Assembly (NCBI GenBank): GCA_030263595.1
Contig: SZPG01000033.1
Location: 1-59,597, forward strand
Direction: 5' to 3'
DNA from: Chloroflexi bacterium CFX6
GTDB taxonomy: Bacteria > Chloroflexota > Anaerolineae > Anaerolineales > Villigracilaceae
DNA length: 59,597 nt
This document shows, in pieces, positions 36,953 to 45,952 of the stretch. The position numbers and the translations under genes are program-made. Position 1 is the stretch's first letter, and each line of letters starts with the position of its first letter. The notes beneath the pieces are model-generated. The model had not been told where the DNA came from and searched no databases. It worked only from the letters and a program-made list of their open reading frames with translations.

Positions 36953-37747
36953 TCACCCAAACCTTCCCGTCACGTAAGCCTCGGTGCGTTTGTCCTTCGG
37001 GTTGGTGAAGATGCGCCTGGTCTGGTCGAATTCGATGACCGTGCCGGAACGTTCGCCGTCGCCGGAGAGCATCATCATGGCGGTATGGTCCGAGGCGCGC
37101 GCGGCTTGCTGCATGTTGTGGGTCACGATGACGATGGTGTAGTTCTTCTTCAGTTCCTGCATCAACTCCTCGATCTTGAGAGTCGCGATCGGGTCCAGGG
37201 CGGAGGCGGGTTCGTCCATCAGGATGACCTCCGGTCTGATGGAGATGGCGCGCGCGATGCACAACCGCTGCTGCTGTCCACCGGAGAGCGAGAGACCGGA
37301 TTGATGCAGTTTGTCCTTTACCTCGTCCCAGAGCGCGGCTTGACGCAATGAACTCTCCACGAGGTCGTCCATCTTCCCTTTGTAACCGTGGATGCGGGCG
37401 GTCCAGGCGATGTTTTCGTAAATGCTCTTTGGAAATGGGTTGGGCTTTTGGAACACCATCCCGATATGGTAGCGGACTTCGACCGGGTCCACCTCCCGCG
37501 CGTATATGTCCACGCCGTTGAAAACGACCTGTCCTGCGATGGATGTGCCGGCGTACAGTTCGTTCATGCGGTTGAAGGCGCGCAGCAAAGTGGATTTGCC
37601 GCACCCGGACGGACCGATGATCGCGGTGATGGCGTTCCTTTCGATCTTCATGTTGACGCCGGTCACGGCTTTGAAACTGCCGTAATAAATATCGAGGTCG
37701 CGGGCTTCGATGACGTATTTATGATCCGTGTCGTTATTCATGGTCAT
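36953..37747 (-). CDS. pstB: Phosphate ABC transporter ATP-binding protein PstB (set B)
   Basis: Protein of 264 residues with canonical Walker A (GPSGCGKST), signature LSGGQQQR, Walker [12 protein letters not shown] and [14 protein letters not shown]. The start at 37747 is chosen by the aggag sequence 9 nt upstream. The frame stays open about 320 bp further, but that stretch is the antisense of nothing conserved and overlaps pstA in another frame. It starts 3 nt after the pstA stop. Confidence 0.94.
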   Translation of the reverse strand: MTMNNDTDHKYVIEARDLDIYYGSFKAVTGVNMKIERNAITAIIGPSGCGKSTLLRAFNRMNELYAGTSIAGQVVFNGVDIYAREVDPVEVRYHIGMVFQKPNPFPKSIYENIAWTARIHGYKGKMDDLVESSLRQAALWDEVKDKLHQSGLSLSGGQQQRLCIARAISIRPEVILMDEPASALDPIATLKIEELMQELKKNYTIVIVTHNMQQAARASDHTAMMMLSGDGERSGTVIEFDQTRRIFTNPKDKRTEAYVTGRFG

Positions 37748-37749
37748 TT

Positions 37750-38991
37750 CTAGAATCTCCTGCTGAAGCGGTTGCGAAGCAGGACTGCGGAGGCGTTCAA
37801 ACTCAACAATAATGCGAGAAGCACAAGGATCGCCGCCGCGGCAAGGCTTCGGAATTTGTCCTGCGGGCGCGAAGTCCACTGGTAGATCTGGATGGGGAGC
37901 GTGGTGAATTTCGAGAAGGGGGAAGACGGATCGAAACTGATGGCGGTGGACGCGCCGACGACCACCAGCGGCGCGGTCTCGCCGATGGCGCGCGAGATGG
38001 CAAGGATCGTCCCGGTCAAAATGCCGGGCAGGGCGCCGGGCAGCACGTGCGACCAGATCGTCTGCCATTTCGTCGCGCCGACCCCGTAACTCGCATTGCG
38101 CAGCGATCGCGGCACCGCGCGGATCGCCTCCTGGGCGTTGATAATGACGATCGGAAGCACGAGCAAGCCCAGGGTGAGTCCCGCCGCGAGGACGGTTCTC
38201 CCATTCGCCGTGGTCGGGTCCACCAATCCGAAAATTTCCCCGCTCGTCAGCGGCTCCAGAGTCCGCACGAAGATGGCGAGTCCCAGAATCCCATACACGA
38301 TGGAGGGGACGCCGGCGAGGTTGTTGATGTTGGTGCGGATGAGGCGGTTGAACCAGTTGTCCGCAGCGTATTCCTCGAGATAGATGGCGGCGCCCACGCC
38401 GACCGGAAAGGCAAGCAGGATGGTGAACAGGATCGTCCAGAGCGAACCGAGGATGGCAGTGCGGACTCCCGCAGTAAGCGGCTCGCTGGTTTGAGGTCTT
38501 GTCACAAAGTCAGTCGTCAGCCACGAGACGAAATCCAGTTCCGCTTTGGGATGATCCCTTGCGACGGTGGCGCGGATTTCATCCGCCTGCGTCAGCGATT
38601 GCCATAGTTTCCACACCTGCACCACTTTGGGGCGGATGATGCGTTCGACGACCAGTTGATACACTTCCTCGCGCGAACGTTCCGTAAAGGGTTTTTCATT
38701 TTCGAGTTTGTTGTACGCGCCGCTCGAAAGCGCGGACTGGAGAAGCGCAATCAATTGCTCCCTGTTTTGGTCTTCGACGGGCGTCCCATCTACAGTGAGC
38801 GTATCGGGGTCCACGCGGGCTTCGTAGGCGACGTATCCGAACGCGCCGTCAATGATGTCGAGCGTCAGCGCGATCAATGCAATGATGCCGACGATGGTGG
38901 AGGCTTGAAAGAGTACGTGCCAGATCGCGCCTTTACGATTACGCCCGTCAAGGTTACTGACGAACCCCTGAACGACGGCTTTTTCCCTCAT
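37750..38991 (-). CDS. pstA: Phosphate ABC transporter permease PstA (set B) with large extracytoplasmic insert
   Basis: Protein of 413 residues, about 120 longer than set A PstA. After the first membrane segment (about 27-50), residues 55-165 form a hydrophilic domain outside the membrane ([20 protein letters not shown]), followed by the standard six-segment permease with the EAA loop ([28 protein letters not shown]). Such inserts occur in some PstA/PstC proteins. It overlaps the pstC stop by 4 bp (ATGA). Confidence 0.92.
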   Translation of the reverse strand: MREKAVVQGFVSNLDGRNRKGAIWHVLFQASTIVGIIALIALTLDIIDGAFGYVAYEARVDPDTLTVDGTPVEDQNREQLIALLQSALSSGAYNKLENEKPFTERSREEVYQLVVERIIRPKVVQVWKLWQSLTQADEIRATVARDHPKAELDFVSWLTTDFVTRPQTSEPLTAGVRTAILGSLWTILFTILLAFPVGVGAAIYLEEYAADNWFNRLIRTNINNLAGVPSIVYGILGLAIFVRTLEPLTSGEIFGLVDPTTANGRTVLAAGLTLGLLVLPIVIINAQEAIRAVPRSLRNASYGVGATKWQTIWSHVLPGALPGILTGTILAISRAIGETAPLVVVGASTAISFDPSSPFSKFTTLPIQIYQWTSRPQDKFRSLAAAAILVLLALLLSLNASAVLLRNRFSRRF

Positions 38992-39917
38992 TCGTACACC
39001 TCGCGGAAACGGCGCACAATGGACTGGCTGATGAAGTTGAGCGCCAATGTGATGAAGAACAGGAACAATCCAAGCGCGAAGATGCTGTTGTAATCAATCG
39101 AGTCGTAACTCAGGTCGCCGCCGGAAATCCTCACGATGTGCCCGGTGATGGTCTCCGCGCCGACGAAGGGATTGAACGTGAAGTTGGGTCCTGCGCCGGC
39201 CGCGACCGCCACGATCATGGTCTCGCCGATGGCGCGGGAGACGCCGACGATGACGGCGGCGGCAATGCCCGACAACGCCGCGGGAACCACGATCTGTACT
39301 GCGACCTCGAGCCGGGTCGCGCCGACCCCGTAAGCCGCTTCACGCAGGGAGCGGGGGACGGCGCTCAGTGCGTCCTCGGTCATGGAGGTGATGAGCGGCA
39401 GGATGAGGATGCCCATCACCAGCCCGGCTGACGCGGTGTTATAGATCTGCACTACGTCTTTGCCGAAAATTTCCCGCAGGAGCGGAGTCATAAAGGTCAG
39501 GGCGAAATAACCGTACACAATGGTGGGGATGCCAGCCAGCGTTTCAAGGATGGGTTTCAACGTGTTGCGAACGCGCGGGCTTGCATACTCGCTGAGATAG
39601 ATCGCCACGCCCATTCCCAGAGGGATGGCAATGGACATCGCAATCAACGCGGTCATCAACGTCGCGTTGAGCAGGGGCAGGATGCCGAACTTGTTGACGT
39701 GCGGTTTCCACTCCGTCGAGGTCAACGTGGCGAGCAGGTCCACGCCCGGCATTTGGAAGAACAACAGGGCTTCCTTTCCCAGTTCGTAGACGATGCCGAG
39801 GGTGATGAAGATCGAGAAGAACCCGCTGAGGAATAACAGACCCTGTACGATCCGTTCCCCCCAGCGCGGTTTGCGGCGTAGACCGAGCCCGGACGTTTTC
39901 TTTTCCGGTTGTTTCAT
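38988..39917 (-). CDS. pstC: Phosphate ABC transporter permease PstC (set B)
   Basis: Protein of 309 residues with six membrane segments and an EAA loop (EDALSAVPRSLREAAYGVGATRLEVAVQ). The cytoplasmic N-terminus is basic (GLGLRRKPRWGERI). Translationally coupled to pstA through a 4-bp overlap. Confidence 0.93.
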   Translation of the reverse strand: MKQPEKKTSGLGLRRKPRWGERIVQGLLFLSGFFSIFITLGIVYELGKEALLFFQMPGVDLLATLTSTEWKPHVNKFGILPLLNATLMTALIAMSIAIPLGMGVAIYLSEYASPRVRNTLKPILETLAGIPTIVYGYFALTFMTPLLREIFGKDVVQIYNTASAGLVMGILILPLITSMTEDALSAVPRSLREAAYGVGATRLEVAVQIVVPAALSGIAAAVIVGVSRAIGETMIVAVAAGAGPNFTFNPFVGAETITGHIVRISGGDLSYDSIDYNSIFALGLFLFFITLALNFISQSIVRRFREVYE

Positions 39918-40019
39918 GTCAACTCAACCATTTTATGGATTCAGCCAGCTTGCTGGCGACATTTGCCGGCGTGGGACGGAAGCAAGCTCCCTGATCCCAA
40001 ACCCATTTACAGCAAACCA

Positions 40020-40047
40020 CCTTCCTTCTCCAATTGGAGAAGGAAGG
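40020..40047. repeat. Perfect 28-bp palindrome in the pstS-pstC gap (set B)
   Basis: ccttccttctcc followed by aatt and ggagaaggaagg. In mRNA it makes a 12-bp stem with a 4-nt loop just after the pstS stop region. It may protect the pstS message or reduce read-through into pstC; this is inference. Confidence 0.85.
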
Positions 40048-40076
40048 AATGGATTGCCTGAAAGTCACCGGTTGTT

Positions 40077-41108
40077 TCAATCCTGCATGCCCAGAGCGGC
40101 ATTCCACGCATCGAGATTTTCCTGCGCCCTGCCTTCGCTGACGGGGAAGTAACCGACATCCAGGATCTCATCCGTCACGTTGGTAATGTAGAAGTGGATG
40201 AACGCGCTGACCTGCGGCTTCTCCTGCATGATCTCGGCGCTGGAGTAGATGAAGAGCGGGCGCGAGATGGGGTATTCGCCGGATTCGGCGCTCTCCGCGG
40301 TGGGAGCAATGCCATTCACAGACAAGGCTTTGAGAGTCGAGGCGTTTTCCTGGTAATAGGCGTAACCGAAATAGCCGATGGCGTAAGGCGAACCCTGAAC
40401 ACCCCGGACGAGGACGTTGTCGTCCTCCGAAAACTGGGTGCCGGCGGATTCGAGGATCGCGGCTTCACCGCCATCACCATGGACAGGATCCATCACGGCT
40501 TCGACGAAGAAATCGAAGGTGCCGGAGTCGGTGCCGGGCGAGAAGCGTTGGATCGGCTCATTGGGCCACTCGGGGCGGACGTCCGACCAGTTGGCGGCAG
40601 TCGAGAAGATCAGCGCAAGTTCTTCGAGGGTGACGTCGGTGAGGAAGTCGTTTTCCGCGCTGACGGCGACGGTCAGGGCGTCAATGCCCACCTGGAACTC
40701 GACCACGGCGCGGCCGATCCCCGCACAGGATTCGACCTCGCTATTTTTGATCTTGCGGGAGGCGTTAGCGATGTCGGTTTCACCGGCGACGCAGAAGCGT
40801 TCGAATCCCGCGCCTGAACCGATGGAGTCAATCGTGATGTTGCCCGTGAAGCCTTCCTCCTCGAAGCGCTGCTTCATGCGTTCGGAAAGCGGAAAGACCG
40901 TGGATGAACCGGCGGAGATGATGTCTCCGACAACGGCGCCGGGCGCGTACATTGCCATCGGGTCTTCCGCCGGGACTTCTTCGATCGGTTGGGTGGGAGC
41001 GATCGTCGGCTCGACAACGGGCGACTCCGTAACAGGCGCGCCACATGCCGTCAGCATGAGACCCAATACGACGAACGCGAACAATACGGAACGAACATTC
41101 TTCGACAT
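40077..41108 (-). CDS. pstS: Phosphate-binding lipoprotein PstS (set B)
   Basis: Protein of 343 residues with a lipobox (FVVLGLMLTACGAP), then a Thr/Pro/Glu linker and a phosphate-binding domain (SAGSSTVFPLSERMKQRFEE, SIGSGAGFERFCVAGETDIANASR, FSPGTDSGTFDFF). The start at 41108 follows aaaggag at 8 nt. Downstream genes are pstC, pstA, pstB and phoU. It is preceded by a strong Pho-box array, so induction by phosphate starvation is expected. Confidence 0.94.
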   Translation of the reverse strand: MSKNVRSVLFAFVVLGLMLTACGAPVTESPVVEPTIAPTQPIEEVPAEDPMAMYAPGAVVGDIISAGSSTVFPLSERMKQRFEEEGFTGNITIDSIGSGAGFERFCVAGETDIANASRKIKNSEVESCAGIGRAVVEFQVGIDALTVAVSAENDFLTDVTLEELALIFSTAANWSDVRPEWPNEPIQRFSPGTDSGTFDFFVEAVMDPVHGDGGEAAILESAGTQFSEDDNVLVRGVQGSPYAIGYFGYAYYQENASTLKALSVNGIAPTAESAESGEYPISRPLFIYSSAEIMQEKPQVSAFIHFYITNVTDEILDVGYFPVSEGRAQENLDAWNAALGMQD

Positions 41109-41138
41109 TATTTTCTTCTCCTTTGTTTTCATGCGGTC

Positions 41139-41192
41139 ATCTTATCAATCCGCGTTTAAGGTCAGGAGAAGAACGGGTTAACGTCTTGTTAA
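41139..41192 (-). promoter_or_regulatory. Pho box array and -10 of pst set B
   Basis: On the minus strand five TTAACA-like hexamers start exactly 11 bp apart: ttaaca (41192), ttaacc (41181), ttctcc (41170), ttaaac (41159) and ttgata (41148). The last overlaps a possible -10, taagat (41144-41139). The 11-bp phase matches PhoB/PhoP direct-repeat operators. The likely regulator is encoded at 43357-44064. Confidence 0.82.
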
Positions 41193-41201
41193 ATCGCCCC
41201 C

Positions 41202-41256
41202 AAAAAAAGGCGTGGAAGGCTGGTTTGCCGAGCCAGGCACACACACCAGCCTTCCT
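41202..41256 (-). terminator. Rho-independent terminator downstream of phoR
   Basis: On the minus strand ggaaggctggt (41255-41245) pairs with accagccttcc (41224-41214), followed by acgccttttttt. It separates phoR transcription from the pstS promoter. A second hairpin (agagcccgg / ccgggctct, 41290-41314) lies before it without a clear T-run. Confidence 0.85.
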
Positions 41257-41351
41257 GATTTTGTTTTCGGATACTCTCTTAAAGGCACAAGAGCCCGGGA
41301 GGAGTCCGGGCTCTCGTGAGGAGGAGAGAATGTGATCTTTTTAGGAGCGAT

Positions 41352-41468
41352 TCATCGGCGTTTTCGCGCTTCCTCCTGCTGGCACAGGAAGTCAAGCCGC
41401 TTCTGTCTCGTATCCACGGATATGACCACAAGCAAACCCAAAACCATGAGAAGAAGGAAATTTACCAT
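41352..41468 (-). CDS. Possible 38-residue single-span membrane peptide
   Basis: The frame encodes MVNFLLLMVLGLLVVISVDT and then a basic hydrophilic tail (RQKRLDFLCQQEEARKRR), a typical small membrane protein layout. There is no Shine-Dalgarno sequence, but tatcct ends 6 nt before the ATG, like the leaderless genes here. It sits between phoR and its terminator. It could equally be chance coding. Confidence 0.35.
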   Translation of the reverse strand: MVNFLLLMVLGLLVVISVDTRQKRLDFLCQQEEARKRR

Positions 41469-41542
41469 GGCGATAGGATAGCACGAAGTCCCGGATCCGG
41501 GCTTTACAGGAGGTTTGCCGACGGAAAACAAAAATGCAATCG

Positions 41543-42760
41543 TCAACTTATCGGAATTGAAAAGAAAAACGCGCTCCCCCGTCCCTCCACGCTTTCCGCC
41601 CAAATCCTGCCTCCGTGCGCTTCGACGATGTGCTTTGCGATGGACAAGCCCAAGCCTGTCCCGCTCCCTGTTCTGGATTTATCCACGCGATAGAATCGTT
41701 CGAAGATGCGCGGGACATCCTCCTCCGGGATGCCGATGCCCGTATCCCGAACGGCGAATCGGACCTCGCCGATTCCTGATTCCGCAAAAAGGATCACTTC
41801 TCCCCCCGGCTTTGTGAACTTGACCGCGTTGTGGATGAGGTTCACCAGCACCTGTTCCACTCTCTGCGCATCCATCCGTACCTTCGGAAGATCGTCCGCG
41901 CGCTCCACGCGGAGGGATAGTCCCGCGCGTTCGGCGTGCACGCGCATCCGCTTGAGGGCGGAGTCAAGCAGGTCGGAAGGGGAAACAGGCTGAAGGTCCA
42001 GAAAGAGGCGGCCCGCTTCGATGCGCGAGAGTTCGAGGAGTTCGGTCACCAGTTGATTCAGCGCATCCACTTCGACTTGAATTCGGTCAATGAAACGGCG
42101 CGCGGCGGGAGGGTCGTCCAATGCTCCGCCCAGAAGAGTCTCGGTCAGAGCCGTGAGGGAGGCGAGCGGCGTGCGGAGTTCGTGCGAGAGGTTGCCGATG
42201 AAATCGCGGCGCACGGTCTCGAGGCGGCGGAGGCGGGTGAGGTCCTGGACGAGGAGCAGGCTTCCGCTGGCGTGCCGATCGGGGATGACCACGAGTTGCA
42301 GGTATTGATGGCGGGTCGGCGCTTCGACCGTTTCGCTTTGCAGTTCGCGGGTTTGCTGGCAGCGACGCCAGGCTTCCACAAGTTGATGGTGGCGGACGAC
42401 CTCGGGGATGCTCCGGTTGAGAGGATTGGACGATTGAAAGAGCCTGCCCGCGGCCGGGTTCGCAAATTGGACGATGCCCTGCGAGTCGGCGATCAGCACG
42501 CCGTCGGTCATCTGGTCGAGGACGGCGGCGAGGCGGGCGCGTTCCGATTCGAGCGCGGCGCGCTGCGCGTTGCGCGTCGCATCAACGGACAGGATCGAAC
42601 TGGAGAGGTTTTCGAGTTCCCTGACGGCGGTGTCGAAGCTTTCCCGGCGAACCCGAGGCGCGTATTCCTCCAGAGCGCGGCGCAGTTTGTAATACCGCCA
42701 GGCGAACCACGCGGTGAGAAAGGCAAAAGAGGCAAGGAAAAATACTGTAATCAGACTCAT
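41543..42760 (-). CDS. phoR: Phosphate regulon-type sensor histidine kinase PhoR
   Basis: Protein of 405 residues: one N-terminal membrane segment (about 2-22), a short coiled linker, a PAS domain (about 72-170, VLDQMTDGVLIADSQGIVQFAN), HisKA with H193 in NLSHELRTPL, and an HATPase domain (NLIHNAVKFTKPGG, DTGIGIPEED, GTGLGLSIAKHIVEAHGG). The single-span PhoR architecture and the Pst-PhoU neighbours support phosphate control. Its partner phoB lies 600 bp upstream, on the other side of a toxin-antitoxin pair. Confidence 0.9.
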   Translation of the reverse strand: MSLITVFFLASFAFLTAWFAWRYYKLRRALEEYAPRVRRESFDTAVRELENLSSSILSVDATRNAQRAALESERARLAAVLDQMTDGVLIADSQGIVQFANPAAGRLFQSSNPLNRSIPEVVRHHQLVEAWRRCQQTRELQSETVEAPTRHQYLQLVVIPDRHASGSLLLVQDLTRLRRLETVRRDFIGNLSHELRTPLASLTALTETLLGGALDDPPAARRFIDRIQVEVDALNQLVTELLELSRIEAGRLFLDLQPVSPSDLLDSALKRMRVHAERAGLSLRVERADDLPKVRMDAQRVEQVLVNLIHNAVKFTKPGGEVILFAESGIGEVRFAVRDTGIGIPEEDVPRIFERFYRVDKSRTGSGTGLGLSIAKHIVEAHGGRIWAESVEGRGSAFFFSIPIS

Positions 42761-42830
42761 ATTTTATGACGCCATTCTACACGAAGCCAAAAACGCGTTA
42801 TGGTATACTCATTTTGCAACGAGGCACATC

Positions 42831-43130
42831 GTGCGTTACGACTTTGATTGGGACCCGAACAAGGAACGCGCCAACATCATAAAGCACGGTATTTCATTTC
42901 GCCGCGCGGCGGGCGTTTTTCGGGATGCCGATCATCTTTCCATCTACGATGAGGAACACAGCGCAAAGGAAGACCGCTGGATTACACTGGGCATTGACGA
43001 AACCGGAATTTTGAGGGTTGTCGTTCACACCTTCGAGCAGATTGAAGAGGACCTATGGCGAGTAAGAATTATCTCCGCGCGAAAAGCAACCCGCGTCGAG
43101 GAAAACCAATACAATCGGATGAATCAATGA
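42831..43130 (+). CDS. brnT: BrnT family toxin
   Basis: Protein of 99 residues, a RelE-like ribonuclease fold of type II toxins. The family pattern is FDWDPNKERANIIKHGISF, then RWITLGIDETGILRVVVHT and RIISARKATRVEENQY. The start is a GTG at 42831 with gagg upstream; longer frames run into the phoR promoter. tatact lies at about 42803. It overlaps the antitoxin gene by 4 bp. Confidence 0.9.
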   Translation: MRYDFDWDPNKERANIIKHGISFRRAAGVFRDADHLSIYDEEHSAKEDRWITLGIDETGILRVVVHTFEQIEEDLWRVRIISARKATRVEENQYNRMNQ

Positions 43131-43324
43131 AGCCCGAATACGACTTCTCCGGGGCGGAACGGGGCAGGTTTTATCGCGCCAACGTCGAGTTCCGCTTTCC
43201 TGTATATCTCGAACCGGATGTGGACGAGTTCATAACCGCGCTGGCTGAGAAACGCAAAATGGATGTGCAGGAACTGGTGAATAGTCTGTTACGGGCAGAC
43301 AGGGAAATCATCCAGGATGGTTAG
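43127..43324 (+). CDS. brnA: BrnA-like antitoxin
   Basis: Protein of 65 residues beginning KPEYDFSGAERGRFYR, the usual antitoxin N-terminus next to BrnT. It ends in a ribbon-helix-helix-like segment (FPVYLEPDVDEFITALAEKR, VQELVNSLLRAD). It would neutralise BrnT and repress the pair. The operon order toxin then antitoxin is normal for BrnTA. Confidence 0.87.
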   Translation: MKPEYDFSGAERGRFYRANVEFRFPVYLEPDVDEFITALAEKRKMDVQELVNSLLRADREIIQDG

Positions 43325-43326
43325 GG

Positions 43327-43360
43327 AAAATCGGGACAGGCTGATGTCCCGATTTTTTAT
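43327..43360. terminator. Bidirectional terminator between brnA and phoB
   Basis: aaaatcgggaca and tgtcccgatttt pair around ggctga, with T-runs on both sides. Confidence 0.92.
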
Positions 43361-44064
43361 CCCTCGAAGCGATACCCTCCGCCTCTCACTGTCACGATCC
43401 TTTTCGGTTTGCCGGGCTCCTCTTCGATCTTCTGCCTGAGCCATCTCACGTGCACGTCCACGGTGCGGCTGTCGCCGATGAAGTCCCAACCCCAGACGCG
43501 TTCGAGGATGAATTCCCGCGAGAGCATCTGTCCTTTGTGCCGGGCGAAGAACTCGAGCAGTTCGTATTCCTTCGGTTTGAGTTGAATGGGTTTTCCGTCG
43601 AGCGTCACTTCGCGGCGCGTCAGGTTGACGACGAGATCATCGAAGGCGAGCGCGGCGTGTTGCGCGGTTTCGTTCGTCTTCGAGAGTTCCTCGCGCAGGA
43701 GGCGCGACCTCCGCAACTGCGCCTTGACGCGCGCCACCAGTTCGCGCATCGAGAAGGGCTTGGTCAGGTAATCGTCCGCGCCCACTTCGAGTCCGACGAC
43801 GCGGTCAATCTCGTCGTCGCGCGCGGTGAGCATGAGGATGGGCGTAGTCGTCTCCCTGCGGAGGATGCGCGCGACTTCGAAGCCGTCCAGTTCGGGGAGC
43901 ATGATGTCGAGGATGATGAGATCGGGCTTGAGTTTGCGCGCCGACGCGAGCGCGGCGCGCCCGTCGCCGACCGATTCGACGGTAAAGCCGTCCTTTTTGA
44001 GGTTATAGGAAAGCGTGTCTCTGAGCGCGGGTTCGTCTTCGACGACGAGGATCGTTTCGGGCAT
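43357..44064 (-). CDS. phoB: OmpR-family response regulator, PhoB/PhoP-like
   Basis: Protein of 235 residues. The receiver domain has D10/E11, phosphoacceptor D53 in [13 protein letters not shown], and Lys near 103 in [12 protein letters not shown] winged-helix DNA-binding domain follows (about 130-235, [35 protein letters not shown]). It should bind the 11-bp-spaced Pho box before pstS set B. It is separated from phoR by the inserted BrnTA pair, whereas phoB and phoR are usually adjacent. Confidence 0.9.
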   Translation of the reverse strand: MPETILVVEDEPALRDTLSYNLKKDGFTVESVGDGRAALASARKLKPDLIILDIMLPELDGFEVARILRRETTTPILMLTARDDEIDRVVGLEVGADDYLTKPFSMRELVARVKAQLRRSRLLREELSKTNETAQHAALAFDDLVVNLTRREVTLDGKPIQLKPKEYELLEFFARHKGQMLSREFILERVWGWDFIGDSRTVDVHVRWLRQKIEEEPGKPKRIVTVRGGGYRFEG

Positions 44065-44169
44065 GGCTTCTTCTTCCGCATGGAACCTCGTGTCGTCTCA
44101 AGAAGGCGAGGCGGAACGACATCGAAGTTGGACTGCTGGCAACACTATACCATAGGACATTTTCGCGGA

Positions 44170-44916
44170 TCATTCGATCGCCTGTCTCAGTTTGCGCGCC
44201 AGTTTTCCGAAGCGACTGGTGTAGCGAATATCGTCCTTGCGCGGACGCGGGAGGTCAACTTCCACGTCCAATTTGATCCGGCCGGGGCGCTGGGTCAGGA
44301 CCAAAACCCTATCTGCCAGGAACAACGATTCGTTGATCGAATGCGTCACCATGACGACGGTCTTTTGTTTCGCCTGCCAGATGCGCGACAACTCGTTCCA
44401 CATGCGTTCGCGGGTCAAGGCATCCAGCGAGCCGAAAGGCTCATCGAGCAGGAGCAGGTCCGGGTCGTGGATGAGCGCCCGCGCGATCGCCACGCGTTGC
44501 GCCATCCCGCCGGAAAGATCGCGCGGATACGAGTCTTCGAATCCCTGCAATCCCACCAGTTCGATCATTTCCCTTGTTTTTTCGAGCGCCGTTTGTTCGC
44601 CGACTCCATCCACCTCAAGCGGGAGCATGATGTTCTGCCTGACCGTGCGCCACGCCATGAGGTTCGCCTGCTGGAAGACCATGCCGATGCGCGGCTGCTG
44701 TTTGCGCGCAAAGGCGACCTGACCCGAGGTGGGAGTCAGCAGACCCGCCACCAGGCGCAGAAGGGTGGTCTTTCCCGAACCCGATGGGCCCAGCACGCAT
44801 ACGAATTCGCGGGGACGCACGTCGAACGTCACGTTTTCCAACGCGCGCAGACCGCCGTTTTCGTTTGGAAACACGGCGCCCAGGCTGCGGATGGAGAGAA
44901 TGGGAGTGTGGGACAT
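44170..44916 (-). CDS. ABC transporter ATP-binding protein, probable riboflavin importer RibZ
   Basis: Protein of 248 residues of the NitT/TauT/SsuB ATPase group. Walker A is GPSGSGKTT, the signature is LSGGMAQR, Walker B is LLLDEPFGSLD and the H-loop is VMVTHSINE. The start is set at the ATG at 44916; it lacks a Shine-Dalgarno sequence, and the frame stays open upstream through repeat sequence, so the start is uncertain. It is third in a permease-binding protein-ATPase order behind an FMN riboswitch, so riboflavin or flavin precursor uptake is the best reading (inference). Confidence 0.87.
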   Translation of the reverse strand: MSHTPILSIRSLGAVFPNENGGLRALENVTFDVRPREFVCVLGPSGSGKTTLLRLVAGLLTPTSGQVAFARKQQPRIGMVFQQANLMAWRTVRQNIMLPLEVDGVGEQTALEKTREMIELVGLQGFEDSYPRDLSGGMAQRVAIARALIHDPDLLLLDEPFGSLDALTRERMWNELSRIWQAKQKTVVMVTHSINESLFLADRVLVLTQRPGRIKLDVEVDLPRPRKDDIRYTSRFGKLARKLRQAIE

Positions 44917-45049
44917 TTCGATTTGCGATTTACGATTGGCGATAAGCGATCGAGGAGTGGAGAATTGAGTCTGTACCTGGGTACCTGTCTGCTTCCTCAC
45001 GGAATGAACTCGTTCGTGTACGCCTTGCTCAGTTCCATCTTCTCCGAGA

Positions 45050-45934
45050 TCAAGCCCATGTCGAGCAGAACGTCCCGCATGTTTTCCCACGCCTGCGGAT
45101 TTCCAGCACGTTCCTCTGCACGTCGGGATCGAGATCGGAAAAGTTCGGGATGTGCGGTTCGCTCGACGCAATCGCCTCATCGGGATTCGCTATCGCGTCG
45201 GCGAGACCCTTCAGGAACGCGCCCACGAAGGCGCGCACCAGGTCGGGGTCTTCCGCGATCACCTTTTCGCTCGCCAGGATTCCGTTCGACGCCAATTCCA
45301 CATAATCCGCCACGCGCAACTCGGTCACCGGGATGCCCTGGGCGCGCAACTGAACCGGCTCGTTCGCTGCATATCCGACGATGATGTCCTGTTGCCCCGC
45401 CGCCATGAGTTCCACCTGGTTGAAGCCGACCGAATCAAGGATCACGTCGCTTTCGCTCATTCCCGCCTCGAACAACAACGCGCGCAAGCCCACGTAGTTC
45501 GCGCCGAACAAGCCGGGCAGGCCGATCTTCTTCCCCTTCAGGTCCTGCGGGATCAGGATACCAAGTTCGCTTTTGGCGACCACCGAAATCGGATACTGCT
45601 GGTACCACGCGGCAACGTACACCACCGGCAATCCCTCGTTGCGCGCGATCAAAACCTGTTCGCCCGAAACCACCGCGAACGGAAGTTCGCCCGCGCCCAC
45701 CAGTTTGACCCCGTTGGTCTCGAACGAATAATCGAACTCGATCTCGATGCCCGCCTCGCGGAAATATCCCTTTTCGATGGCGACGTACAACGGCGCGAAC
45801 TGGATGTTCGGGATGTACCCGATCGGCAGGCGGATGCGGGTCAATTCGCCCGCTTCATTCGCGGACCCGGGCCTGCCGCACCCCGAAAGAACGACTCCCA
45901 GCCCGAGCAGGATCGAAATCAATTTGCGAAACAT
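45050..45934 (-). CDS. ABC transporter substrate-binding lipoprotein (NMT1/THI5-like), probable RibY, 3' frameshift
   Basis: Lipoprotein signal ISILLGLGVVLSGCG, then an NMT1-like domain (LPIGYIPNIQFAPLYVAIEK, EAGIEIEFDY, GLPGLFGANYVGLRALLFEAG). The start at 45934 follows aaaggag. Close to the end, after VQRNVLE, the frame runs into IRRRGKTCGTFC and a stop. The next frame carries AWENMRDVLLDMGLISEKM and KAYTNEFIP with a stop at 44997, exactly the expected end of this family. One base appears lost near 45110, by mutation or sequence error. Binding protein of the FMN-riboswitch operon. Confidence 0.87.
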   Translation of the reverse strand: MFRKLISILLGLGVVLSGCGRPGSANEAGELTRIRLPIGYIPNIQFAPLYVAIEKGYFREAGIEIEFDYSFETNGVKLVGAGELPFAVVSGEQVLIARNEGLPVVYVAAWYQQYPISVVAKSELGILIPQDLKGKKIGLPGLFGANYVGLRALLFEAGMSESDVILDSVGFNQVELMAAGQQDIIVGYAANEPVQLRAQGIPVTELRVADYVELASNGILASEKVIAEDPDLVRAFVGAFLKGLADAIANPDEAIASSEPHIPNFSDLDPDVQRNVLEIRRRGKTCGTFCSTWA

Positions 45935-45952
45935 AGGATCTCCTTTCCACAT

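Noticed and set aside
37748..38068. Long N-terminal extension of PstB set B
   Set aside because: Arg/His/Pro-rich sequence overlapping pstA in another frame; the ATG at 37747 has aggag and gives the normal PstB length.
41290..41314. Hairpin agagcccgg/ccgggctct as main phoR terminator
   Set aside because: It lacks a T-run on either strand; the hairpin at 41214-41255 with seven Ts is the better terminator.
43450..45384. Long plus-strand frame across phoB and the ABC ATPase gene
   Set aside because: Opposite strand of two conserved genes and a repeat-containing gap; no domain and no ribosome-binding site.
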